Origin: Macquaria australasica
Lineage: Eukaryota; Chordata; Actinopteri; Centrarchiformes; Percichthyidae
Assembly: GCA_005408345.1 (NCBI GenBank)
Contig: SEMN01000333.1
Coordinates: forward strand, 434,001 to 498,000
Reading direction: 5' to 3'
DNA: 64,000 nucleotides
Both the position numbers and the translations under genes were made by a program. Under the pieces are notes generated by a model. The model saw only the letters and a list, made by a program, of their open reading frames with translations. It did not search any database and had not been told where the DNA came from. Every line of letters starts with the position of its first letter. Position 1 is the stretch's first letter. Below, piece after piece: positions 13,057-23,800 of this stretch.

Positions 13057-16000
13057 ATGGAGTTCTGGCTGTGCGTAACTGTTTTGGGCTCTCTGATGTT
13101 AGCAGAAATCTCGTGGACTCTACCCATCAATCAGGATCAGTGGCCGAGGCCTGAGGATGTGGAGCTGGCTGAGGTTTGTGGGTGGATGACTGTCTTTATA
13201 TAGTTTATATTAGACACAGATATCCCATTAGAAATGTTGGTGCTAATACATATTTAATGGCATGCTTATGAATGGGACTTTTGTAGTGCAGAAACCTTTA
13301 TGTAAAACTATTCTAAACTGGAACCAAGCAATGTTTTGTTACTGCGTTTATTTATTTAAAAAGGTAATATTGTGTGTATTTGATTAGTTTGGTTCCATTA
13401 TAACGTGGTAGCTACAACATAATGCATGCAAATACCAGTGTATCCATCCATTGATATTTATTACCTGAACCAAATTCACCACTATGTTTTTTCATTTGAA
13501 GTTAAAGATTATAAAGAAAGAAAAAAATGCCAAACTACTTTGTGAAAGTCACAGAAAGATGATCTTCACAGCTAATTAAAATAATTAAAAAGAAAAAAAA
13601 AAGAATCTGAACTCACCATAAATGGTAGCAGAACTCAAACTAATACAATGTCTGTCAAATGGTGGATTAATCTCAACATTACCTGATGGACAGAGAAAGA
13701 CAAAATATGGCAGCATCCCTCTGGTTCTAAATTGCAGCTCCTTTTGCTGAGCCACTTTTCATTGATCTCATAATCCTTTTCTAACCTGTCTGCTCCTTAT
13801 CTCCCTTGTTGCAACCGATAAACTGTACATTTAATAAGTAGGATCAATGAGGGATCATCCTGACTTTTACCTGGATTCATCTCATCAGGAAAATTGGATT
13901 TGTATGAATAATTAACAATCCCTTGTCTTTGTATCACAAGTGCATCTGAAAAAAAAAAGAAAACACACCTCACAATCAAACATAGACTACATCATATTCC
14001 AATACTGTAACATACTTGAGAAAAAAATATAAAACACCATTTGCAGATACAGATACAAGACCTAATCCTCCAGACCTGAACTCTCAACAACAGGGCTACC
14101 TCAGGAGGTTTTACAACCTGAACCCCAGAGGAAGAGTGTCGGGAAGAAGGATCAGGTCCACATCAGCCACGGAGGAGAAGATCAGAGAAATGCAGAACTT
14201 CTTTGGTCTGAGAGAGACGGGTAGTCTGGACCCTCAAACGCTGTATGTGATGAGGGAGCCGAGGTGTGGTGTTCCAGATGTAGAAAACTTCAGCTTTTAC
14301 CCCGGAAAACCTAAATGGAAGAACCACACCATCACATACATGTGAGATGTTTTGTGTCAAACATGCGTAGTTTATCCTGTTTTACTGATTACTGTAATAT
14401 TGTAAAATGATCATTTTCTTGTAGATTGTTTGTTTTATTTTTGGATTTCGTTTTGCCAGCAGAGGATATGTTACTGTAGCTGCAGCTGTGGAACTTGTTG
14501 TTCCCACTGTCTCATGTTTGTGTCCATCTTTGGCACCGGCATGCAGGATTGCCAAATACACTCCGGACATGAAGACAGAGGATGTGGAAAAGTCCTTTCG
14601 TTCAGCCCTGAAGATGTGGAGTGATGCAGCACCGCTGAGATTCATCAAAGTCAACCATGGCAAAGCTGATATAGTCTTCTCCTTCACCCGCAGAAGTAAA
14701 TCTGAAAACCACTTCTGAACAGTTATTATGTTGGTTAAGATACAGTCAAAACAGAGTTCCCAAATATGGTTAATATTGCCAAAAAACATTTGATTTTTTA
14801 CATGTCCCGTCTAATTACAGTGTGAAGAAGTGTATTTTCTGTTGCAGCTCATGGAGATTTCTTCCCCTTTGATGGACCCAGTAGGGTGCTGGCTCATGCC
14901 TTTCAGCCAGGAGGGGGGATGGGAGGAGACGTGCACTTTGATGAAGATGAAACATGGACAGCGGGGAGGCAAGGTTTGTCATGTTTGCATTTCTGCAAGA
15001 GGCAACAGAATTTAGACAGCAAAAATGAAACACAGAAGATGATCCTGCAAGCTCAGAAACCTTTTGCTGATTTATTCTTTTTGTTGAGGTTCATCAATAT
15101 TATTCTCAGTGGTGAAAGTACATTTACTCAAGTACTGTGTTTAAATACAATTTTAAGGTACTTGTACTTTATTTTAGTATTTCCATGTTATGCTACTTCA
15201 TACTTCTACTCCGTGGCATTTTAGAGGGAAACGTTGTACTTTTTTACTCCTCTTCATTTATCTCACAGTCTCAAAATCAACTTAATATTGTTACGCTGAG
15301 TAGGTCAGACGGCAAGGAAAAGGACCCAAAGGCAGACTGCGCAGGCCAACAGGAGCAGTTCGATGATTTATTGAACACAACAAATAAGCTTATGTGAGGT
15401 ACAAGTAGGCAGACAAGGAAGCCGGAAACAAGACACATGGCAAGCACTCCAACAAACAGTGAAAACTATGAATCCACAAGGAACAAACGTAGGGGGCCGG
15501 TATATATAGGGAGGAGTCAACGAGGGAAACAGAAACAGGTGAATAACTAGACACAGGTGATCCTAATCAAACAGGCGGGAAAAGAACAAAGACAGGAAGT
15601 AAATAGCACACAAGAAAACAAGACCTAATAAGTCTAATAAGTCCTTCGTGGGTCATGACAAATATCAACTTAAACATACGATTTGGTGCAATGTTATAAA
15701 GTTAAACTACTAAACAGCATATACAGTAGTTCCACCCCAATAACTACAACAATAAAATGCTACCTTTACATTGATGGATACATAATAAGTATAATAAAAC
15801 AACAACAATAATAAGACAATATATGATATATAATACAACTCGGGGCCATTTTCTGCATAATGAGTACACTGTAATAAAAATCCTAGTTTAACTTAAAAAC
15901 ACAAGTTCAATTGCTGCCTTAAAGTTTCAAGTAAAATCTAATCGGATTTACTAATTGTTTTAACTCATTATTTTGAGTCTAGTTTTGCTTTCAATTGCTC

Positions 16001-17006
16001 ACTGTAAGTTGACATGACTCTATATTACTTATTGTTTCAACTTTGCAATGCAAGTTCAAAATGTAGATAACTTATTAACATGCATTCTGTTCACTTGTTT
16101 CGATTAGTGGTTTCAACTTACTTGTGTGAGTTAAAGGAAGTCCTGACATTACTTTTCGAGTTCAGATTATCTAAAAGTATGCATTGTTAATTGTTATTGG
16201 TTATAATAAGTCCCATTCATCGTGATCTGGCTGTCAAAGCGTATTCGTCCGCCGCTTGGTTTAGTACACCGTTAGGCTTTTTTTTTGCGCCACTGAGCAA
16301 CTTTCATAGAAATGAATGTGGCCCTGCCTCTGATGCTGTGTCCAGTTCTGGTTTCATGTCTGCTCCCTGTTTAGTGGTGGTTCTTCTTCTTCTTCTTTTT
16401 TTATTTTATGGTGGTTATGTTGTCACAGAACCAACGTTATCTATCCCCTGTAACAAAACAAAAAAAATAAAAAAATTCTTCTTCATATTTTAATGGAAAA
16501 TTACAATCGGGTGGAGCATTATCGCCACCTACTGTAGTGTTACACAAATCTTATATCCTTGTTATTAGTCCTGTATCTTGGAGATGGATGAAGACATGTT
16601 TCAAGACCAAATTTCCAGAAATAATTTTAATAACTAGACATAGCCATGATTACAACTCACAGTGTTAAGTTCATTTGACACATTGAAATTTACCTTTCAT
16701 TGACCTGACTGCAAAGCCTGAGTTAGAATACTGAAAACTCATAGAATTCGGTTGAAATAGTATAAATCACAATGTGAAGTTGAAGTAAATGAAAGAAAGA
16801 AGTTACTATGACTTATCGATCAAATCCCTTTTTACACTGTACTTTTACTTTTGATGCTCTAAGTCAGGGGTTCCTAAACTTTTTCATCTCAAGAATGAAT
16901 GCCATAACATATACATTTATAAACTACTGATAAAAAAACAGCCCCGCACACAGCATCTCAGCTGAACAAAAAAGCAGTTACTGGATGTAACTCCAGTTCT
17001 ACGAGT

Positions 17007-17073
<67 letters not shown>

Positions 17074-19281
17074 GTCTGAATACTTCTTTCTACAATGTCC
17101 ATTCTGAACCACAATCGGCACTGCTCTTTGGGGTGTGGTCAACTGGGGTGTGGTCAACTGCTCCCAGTTGACCACACCCCAGTCAGTGTCAAATGCAGGT
17201 GCTGCACATGCCTTTGACAGCTGATGGACCCAACACCTGCTGTGACATCATCACTGGGGTGCAGCCAAAAGTGCAACATTCCTGAAACCCACAGACAGTT
17301 TTCAGTGTGATTCTGTGTCAGTTTACCCGTCAAATGGACTAACAGGGCTTGTCTGTTGCTGTGTTTCAGGTTACAGCCTGTTTGCCGTTGCAGCTCATGA
17401 GCTTGGCCACTCACTGGGTTTGACTCACTCAAAAGACCCCTCTGCTATCATGTACCCTAATTACAGGTCTCACAGCAGTACACAGTACTCTCTATCCAAA
17501 GATGATGTGCTTGGGATCCAAACACTGTACGGTGAGGAGCAAAATAAAAATGATTGTTTGCTCAAAATGTTAAATAAAATGAAAAAATGATAATGTACAA
17601 TGCCATATTTAATGCATTCTGTTCCGATGTTTCTTAGGAAAACCCACAGGTAAAGTGGAAACCCAACCAGTCCCCAAAAAGTGTGACCCCAACTTTTCGT
17701 TAGATGCAGCAGTCATGATAGAAAATGAGATTGTTTTCTTTAAAAACAGGTACAATATGTTTTAAATCATGATTGCAAAAGAGCTTCAGTATGTTGGATC
17801 TGCAACTGAGTCTGCTTATTGTTTCAACCCAGGTACATGTGGATGAGAACAACACGGACAACTTATTGGAATCGCCTGAGAGAGACCCACAGCAGCGCTT
17901 ATTTACCGAGCATCAGTTCTCACGTTGATGCCGCTTCTGACATCCCTGCCAAAGGCGTGGCGTACATATTCACCGGTAGAGTAATGGGCAGTCTTGCAAA
18001 GCATCACTTAGGCCTTGTCAGCATGACAAGGCTGGATATCCAGTAGGAGAACACAACATTTCACCTAAATTACAGCCTTGTGCAACTTAAGTGTTGCAGT
18101 TCATGCAGGAGGCTCATTGACTCTGGCAGTGCTTGTGGTATGTTGCTGTTTTTCACATGTATCCCACAATGCAGTGACACGGCTGTGTTTTTCCAGGTCA
18201 TAAGTACTGGGTGGTTCAGCAGCTTAAGATGAAAAGTCATGCTGGCTCCATCGATGAGTACGGCTTCCCCTCCAGAGTCAGGCAGGTTGACGCTGCCGTG
18301 CATGTCAGTGAATATGGGAAAACAGTCTTCTTCATAGGAGAGGTTTATTACAGGTAACTTTTTTTTTTTATGCCAGCTTGCTTCACATTTAAAGTGATTT
18401 TCTGTTTTTGATCGTATATCATTACATGAAAAAAAGACATGAACATTGTCAATAGGAAAACTGACCCATCAAAATGAATTAATAAATATATTATCAATAT
18501 CTACACTGTACCTTTAACGCCCATTCAAAGGCAGTAAATCAGTATCTATGGCTATTAAAATATTAAACATTTGACCAGAAGTAAGTTTATACTATGTCGC
18601 AAACTGTCTGTACCCAAACAACAACTTCATTTCACTATGGAAAAATAATTGGCCTGATGAACAACATTATACATGAAGAGCACTGTGTGCACTGTAGAAA
18701 ACATACTGACATTTCCCCACTGAAAAAGGGACAGAAAACTAATGTATTTGACTGATCCAACCTCAGGTTTGATGAGAGCAAGAAGAGGATGGACCCCGGC
18801 TTCCCCAGACTCATCCAAACCGACTGGCCTGGAATCCCGAGAAGGGTCGACGCTGCCTTCAAGTTACATGGTAAAAAAAAAAAAAAGAAAGAAAAGAAAA
18901 AAAGAGAAAAACTCATGAACTTTGTGCAATGTGGACCTGAGCAGCAGGACACAAATAGAATACAACTGAAATAGAAGTTGTAATTTCTTGTTTTTTTTAC
19001 CGTGTTTAGGTGGTAGACGGCTGGGGTTAACCGCACTGGTCACGCTTTTATACTGAAAACACCATTTGCCCCAGTTTTAGAAACATTGTGTTTCTCAAAT
19101 AGAAATCTTTGTTCTCGTCTCATTTATTTTGAAACAACATGAGGAGATAACACACTTTCTGTATGATGTTCTGTTGACAGGCAGCATCTTCCTCTTCAGT
19201 GGGCCAAAATCCTACCAGTATGACTTCAAACAAAACCGGGTGGTGAATATCATTTCAGCTAATTCTTGGCTGGGATGTTGA
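13057..19281 (+). CDS. mmp20: MMP20-like matrix metalloproteinase (copy 2), complete
   Basis: Tandem paralogue of the gene just upstream. Exons: 13057-13173, 14094-14341, 14547-14695, 14848-14973, 17370-17531, 17638-17749, 17833-17975, 18197-18353, 18767-18870, 19181-19281; 1419 nt, 472 residues, phases identical to copy 1. Signal peptide about 1-20, cysteine switch PRCGVPD 95-101, catalytic HELGHSLGLTH 223-233, Met-turn IMYP. The hinge is short (GKPTGKVETQPVPKK), unlike the long hinge of copy 1. Hemopexin blades run from KKCDPNF to the terminal SWLGC; FSGPKSYQYD matches the last blade of human MMP20 closely. The exon 2 acceptor is taken at 14094 because the nearer AG would give an immediate stop. 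Exon 2 ends AT|GT, so the usual TYR becomes TYM. Intron 4 (2.4 kb) holds nested transposons. MMP20 identity is likely; another fish-specific MMP is possible. Confidence 0.92.
15289..15660 (-). mobile_element. Solo LTR with 5-bp target duplication
   Basis: A 372 bp unit reading TGTCATGACCC...GCGTAACA on the minus strand, so it has the TG...CA ends of an LTR. It carries a TATATATA promoter box and an AATAAA poly(A) signal in the right order on that strand. It is flanked by AATAT at 15284-15288 and 15661-15665, a perfect 5-bp target-site duplication. No internal gag/pol lies beside it, so it is a solo LTR left by recombination of an LTR retrotransposon (Gypsy/ERV-like by duplication length). It sits in intron 4 of the second MMP20-like gene, antisense to it. 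Confidence 0.85.
15865..16842. mobile_element. Nested ~970 bp element with TACANTGTAA-type inverted ends
   Basis: Left end TACACTGTAATAAAAATC (15865). The right end, read in reverse, is TACAGTGTAAAAAGGGATTT (ending 16842). The host repeat resumes directly after it, so this is an insertion. It has no coding capacity I can support. It looks like a non-autonomous DNA element, but the exact ends and target duplication are ambiguous because the flanks share TACACTGT. Confidence 0.5.
16866..16905 (+). repeat. hAT-type terminal sequence fragment
   Basis: CAGGGGTTCCTAAACTTTTT matches the general form of hAT/Charlie-type termini (CAGGGGTTCTCAAACTTTTT). Only the end is recognisable. Confidence 0.45.
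17007..17071. repeat. (TC)n followed by (TA)n microsatellite
   Basis: A TC run of about 28 bp (17007-17034) is followed at once by an AT run of about 35 bp (17037-17071), inside intron 4 of the second MMP20-like gene. Confidence 0.95.
17130..17183. repeat. Perfect hairpin plus direct repeat
   Basis: Arms of 19 bp (17142-17160 and 17165-17183, ACTGGGGTGTGGTCAACTG and its exact complement) are separated by CTCC. The unit GGGGTGTGGTCAACT also occurs as a direct copy at 17130-17144. The hairpin lies about 190 bp before exon 5 of the second MMP20-like gene. Confidence 0.9.
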
Positions 19282-19691
19282 TACCGTCGATACAGTGGTG
19301 GGCAAGTTACTGAGAATACACCTTTCGTATAGTTAAGAAGAACTCTGAAATGAGAAATGTTGAGAAAAGAAAGGTTATAGTTGTTAAACTGAGATAATTA
19401 TGTAACATTATGTATTTGACTGAATTGTTAGTTATGCATCTTATGTACAATGATGTAAAGTACGGAGGCCTTATAATGTGAATATCAAGTGCAAAGTGTA
19501 TCATTCTCTTTAATATATTGTGGACTTTATTAAACTTTTGTACTCATATTCTAAATATACATTGAGTTTAGCTTACTAAATACCACTTGAAAAATGTACC
19601 TTAATGTATTTTAGGATGTTAGAGTGAATGTAACTTTTACTGTGTTGTAAATCTCAATATGTAAAAACATATGTCCTACTAATCTGAACTC

Positions 19692-19697
19692 AATAAA
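19692..19697 (+). terminator. Polyadenylation signal of MMP20-like copy 2
   Basis: AATAAA about 410 bp after the stop codon at 19281. No closer canonical signal was seen. Confidence 0.5.
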
Positions 19698-19763
19698 ATG
19701 TCTTTTTTGTTTATGAATCTAATCTTTTGTACAACGCAAGTGTTTAATATTTGCTCTCCAAGG

Positions 19764-20140
19764 CAGTGGTGGAAGAACGTATTCAGATTATTTACTTAAG
19801 TAAAAGCAGCAATACCCCACTTACTCCATAAAAAATACTTGGAAGTAAGTAGTCTTACATTCAGAACTTGCGTAAAATTACGATATTAACAAAATGTACT
19901 CTAAGAATAAAAGTAAAAGTACTCAGTATGAGGGCAAAATGGCCCCTGTCAGTTTTGCATTATTATATATATTACACAATTGGATTATTATTAAAGATGC
20001 ATTAACATGAAATCAGCATTTCAGTGTTGTAGCTGTGGAGATAATTCTAACTGCTTTGTTTGCTACTGGGTTGTTTAATTTACTGTATAACAATGCTTTG
20101 TGTTTTAGATGTTCATTAGGTTTGGTAAATCTCAATCAGC
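19764..20140 (-). mobile_element. Second copy of the CAGTGGTGG-type repeat
   Basis: Begins CAGTGGTGGAAGAACGTATTCAG, followed by runs of ACTTAAGTAAAAG and GTACTCAGTATGAGGGCAAAATGGCCCC. This is the opposite end of the same family as the copy in intron 4 of the upstream gene, in reverse orientation. The right boundary is approximate. Confidence 0.55.
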
Positions 20141-20894
20141 AAAGCAACCAAAAACATGCATTTTATTTAATTAGACAAACTGATATATAAGTAGGCAGGT
20201 GAGTGCAGATAATCAGTTTCTGTCCACTCGTCTGTCAGTTGTAACATAAGCTTACAGTAAGCGCCTCTGTATTGCTGAAATCTGTGCAAGGCAACTTGGC
20301 GTCTCCAAATGGCAGCGAGAGGTAGCTCCAGCCTCAGACAGTGGACTTCAGTGCCTTCAAATAAAGTCATGTAACATGAGTTGACTGCACACACAACGCT
20401 TATGTTTACCCACCAAACTGGACTGTGGCCACTGTACATCAAAAGTTTTCAAAAAGTGCAGGAGAACATTTGTCGCGGTTCAGTTGACAGTTTTTTGGTT
20501 TGTTTATGTTTGAGTTTGTCACGTGGGATGAGTGACAGTTTGTAGATGTATGTTCCTGTTGTCTTTCCACCAAACACCTGAATTTAAAAAGTGGCAAATG
20601 ATACAAACATATCAGGAGGTAAATCATTAAGGTGGGATGAAACACATGAAAGCATCTCATTGGTGAAAACAGAACAAAACACAATTAAACTGCTTCACAA
20701 ATGCTTCATCAGTGAAGTCACAGTTTACTCCCCTTCCCCCTCTGGCAGAGGGGCTTGTCTTAACATTTACTGAAACGCACAAGAGGACCCTGCATACTCT
20801 TATTGAGCTTTCATCAAAACAATACACACCTCAGGCTGCCAAGGCTGCCTTTATTAGAAGAGAGTGGATGGAGAGGAGAAAACATTTTAACAAG

Positions 20895-23800
20895 ATGTCT
20901 CTTGCTCATTTTTGGATTGTGCTGCTGGGTTGTTTAACCCTGTGTCACGCAACACCTACCATTGCTCCATTCACCAGAGGACGAAGACCTGGCTCAAGTA
21001 ATGCATATATATATAGCATAAATATTAGCAGCTAGGAACTGTCTGGACTAACCAGGTGAATACAGGAGAACATCTTGCATTTATAGCCACTGCAGTGATT
21101 AGAGAAATCGTTACAAAATGAGTGAAGTCTTTAAATTCAGATTGTGTAGACAGGAAATAAGCACTGCCCTAGTCAGATGAAATGAAATATGAATCACTTG
21201 CCTAATAAAATCATCTTTCTTCTCCTGGTATCAGGGATACCTTTCTCAGTTCTACGCTGATGTTGGGATGAAAAACTCCTCAATGAGAAGCGTCACTAAG
21301 AACTCCTTCAGCCAGGATCTACAGGCCATGCAGGCTTTCTTTGGCCTGGAGGTAATTACAATGAATGAAAGATTTTACTTAAGCTTGCCTTCTTGTAGTC
21401 AATGGAATCATGACTGCTAATAACTTTGACTGTGAGAAAGGATTCATACTTAAAATCATATGGCAAATGGCAAAATGTTAACATTGTTCAAACCTCACTT
21501 TAAAAATCTCCTCATATCTGTGTCCTTTGTTTTTAATTTTGATATGTATTTGTTTATTTTAATTTCTCTCTCTCTTCTTCTTTTGCTTTCTCTCTATCCT
21601 CTCCTCTCTTACTTCCCCCTTATTAATTGATCTGTAACAAAGTCATTCCTTAAAATCCTCCTTGCCTGTTTTTTTTTTACACAGACGTGCCCCTAACAAA
21701 TGATCCTAGCAGTGGTAACTGCCTGGTTATATTTTTATATTGTTTGTTATTAGTATGTTGATCTTTTTACTGTTATTCGTATTTGTTTTGTTTGTTGTTA
21801 TTTTTATTTGAAGATTTTGTTGTGTAATGTCTACTTCTTGTCATATTGTCTCACTTTGTCACTACCTCTGTTCTGCATTTATGCACTCTGGCAATAAAAG
21901 TAAAAAACTGGTGTCTTGAATAACAAGACTGTTGAGGTGATGAAGGCACCTAGGTGTGGTGTGTCAGACATCAGCCGATATGGACACTTCCCTGGGAAAC
22001 CCAAATGGGAGAAAAGGCTGATCACATACAGGTAACTGGAAGTCACATACTCTCGGAGCATGCTAATGTTGTCAATACTTTAGTCACGTAATTGTATTTT
22101 TGGTGGTTGAACATAAACATCACCCAAAGATGATTCTGATGACGATAACAACATATATATATAATATATGTATAATATGATTTCAACAGGATCACTCAAT
22201 ACACTCCAGATCTGACCCAGAGACAGGTGGATGCAACCATTGCTCAGGCCTTCAAGCTCTACAGCGATGTCATCCCGCGGGACTTTAAACAGGTCTACAG
22301 CGGTGCTGCGGACATCATGATCCTCTTCAAGGGTGGATGTGAGTCTGGATTAAACAAGAGGTTTTTCAACACATCCTAAACTTCTACTAGTAAATAAAAT
22401 AACAAGTCAAGACTCTACAGCCATGCTAGTGGCTCTGTGAGGCAAAGTGGTGGACTGACTGACAAACAGACCAACACTGCCCTCCCCAGAGTCACGTTGC
22501 TAATGTGGGTAAAATTAAAAAACCAAAATGAATTGCCTTAGATTTCTGACCTTAAAAATATTTTTCTTAAACATGGTTACACCACTGATGGCAGCTATGG
22601 GAATCCTTTCCTCTGCATGTAATTTTAGACTTACACTCGGAAACTATAGATTACATTATCTTCTTTGTCCCATTGCAGATCACGGGGACGTTTACCCTTT
22701 TGATGGGGCAGGGGGAGTCTTGGCTCATGTTAACTCTCCTGGAGAGCGTCAGGGAGGGGACACACACTTTGATGATGATGAAACCTGGACTCTCACCCAA
22801 AGAGGTAAATATATTCTATGTTTTAGTAAAGCCGAAGTTGCCCTGTCCCCTGGTGAAGAAGTATATAATGTGTGCAGTTCCCTGTATAGAAGTTCAGTTC
22901 TGAATAAAAGCTGAAAACTGTATCGTGTGTGAGGAAAAAATAAAGCCTATATATTCAGCAGAATTGTCTTAATGATTGGGTTTTTACTTCCTTACAGAAC
23001 AGACATTGTCTCAAATGCTGTAAATTACCTGAATTTGCCCATTGATGAAAATAAATACCTGCATGAAAAAGCAAATGTACTGTATATAAAATAAAATATG
23101 TCTGACTGGCTTCCATTGTTGTGTTGAGGGGTGAATCTGCTGCTGGTGGCAGCCCATGAGTTTGGCCACGCTCTGGGCCTGGATCACTCCAGGGACAGAC
23201 GTGCACTAATGTACCCCACTTATCAATACGTCAACACAAACGGATACAGGCTGCCAGATGATGACATTCGTGGGGTTCAAGCCCTTTATGGTAAGCAAAA
23301 ACATCAGATATAATGATTCACATTAATATTGGATTAAATTAAGGTGAGACAATCTTAAAATTACAACAGACCTATGAATGAATGCCTTGTGCTGTAGTTT
23401 CCATGCAATGAACTGCATGGGAATTAAAGTGAATCCATTTTCGGTAGAGCTAATCCTGGACCCTGGACCAGAGCCAGAAGAACCAACTGAGGATGCAAAC
23501 CCAGACCCTCTGCCCAACCCCCGAGACGAGCAGTGCAGCCGCAAGCTGGTGTTTGACGCTGCCACGTCCATCAGGGGAGACCTGTACTTCTTCAAAAACG
23601 GGTACATTTTGAATGTGTGATGATAATTTTGTTTATGTGGGACGTACATCTTTTTAAAATTCAATTTAAAATCCCTACTAGATACTACTGGAGGAAGAGT
23701 TCAACTTTCCGAGGAATCCGTTTAACTAAAGTGAACAGGAGATGGTCACGAATCAACTATGCCGATGCTGCCTTTGAGGTCCCATACAAGGATGTGGTGT

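Larger units (their letters stand above)
15107..16865 (+). mobile_element. CAGTGGTG-type DNA-transposon repeat, interrupted twice
   Basis: Starts CAGTGGTGAAAGTACATTTACTC and continues with TACTTGTACTTTA, a dispersed family I recognise from many teleost genomes (non-autonomous, probably hAT-like). The first part is 15107-15288. It is interrupted by a solo LTR (15289-15660), resumes at 15661-15872 (GGGGCCATTTTCTGCATAATGAGTAC), is interrupted again by a TIR element to about 16842, and resumes with ACTTTTACTTTTGATGCTCTAAG. The terminal inverted copy of the start is not seen. The family name is from memory; the nested layout is visible in the sequence. Confidence 0.65.

Noticed and set aside
21711..21780. 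Strong polypyrimidine-CACAG acceptor inside the propeptide intron of the fourth MMP
   Set aside because: Reading on in the needed frame hits TAA after three codons, and the sequence has no MMP similarity.
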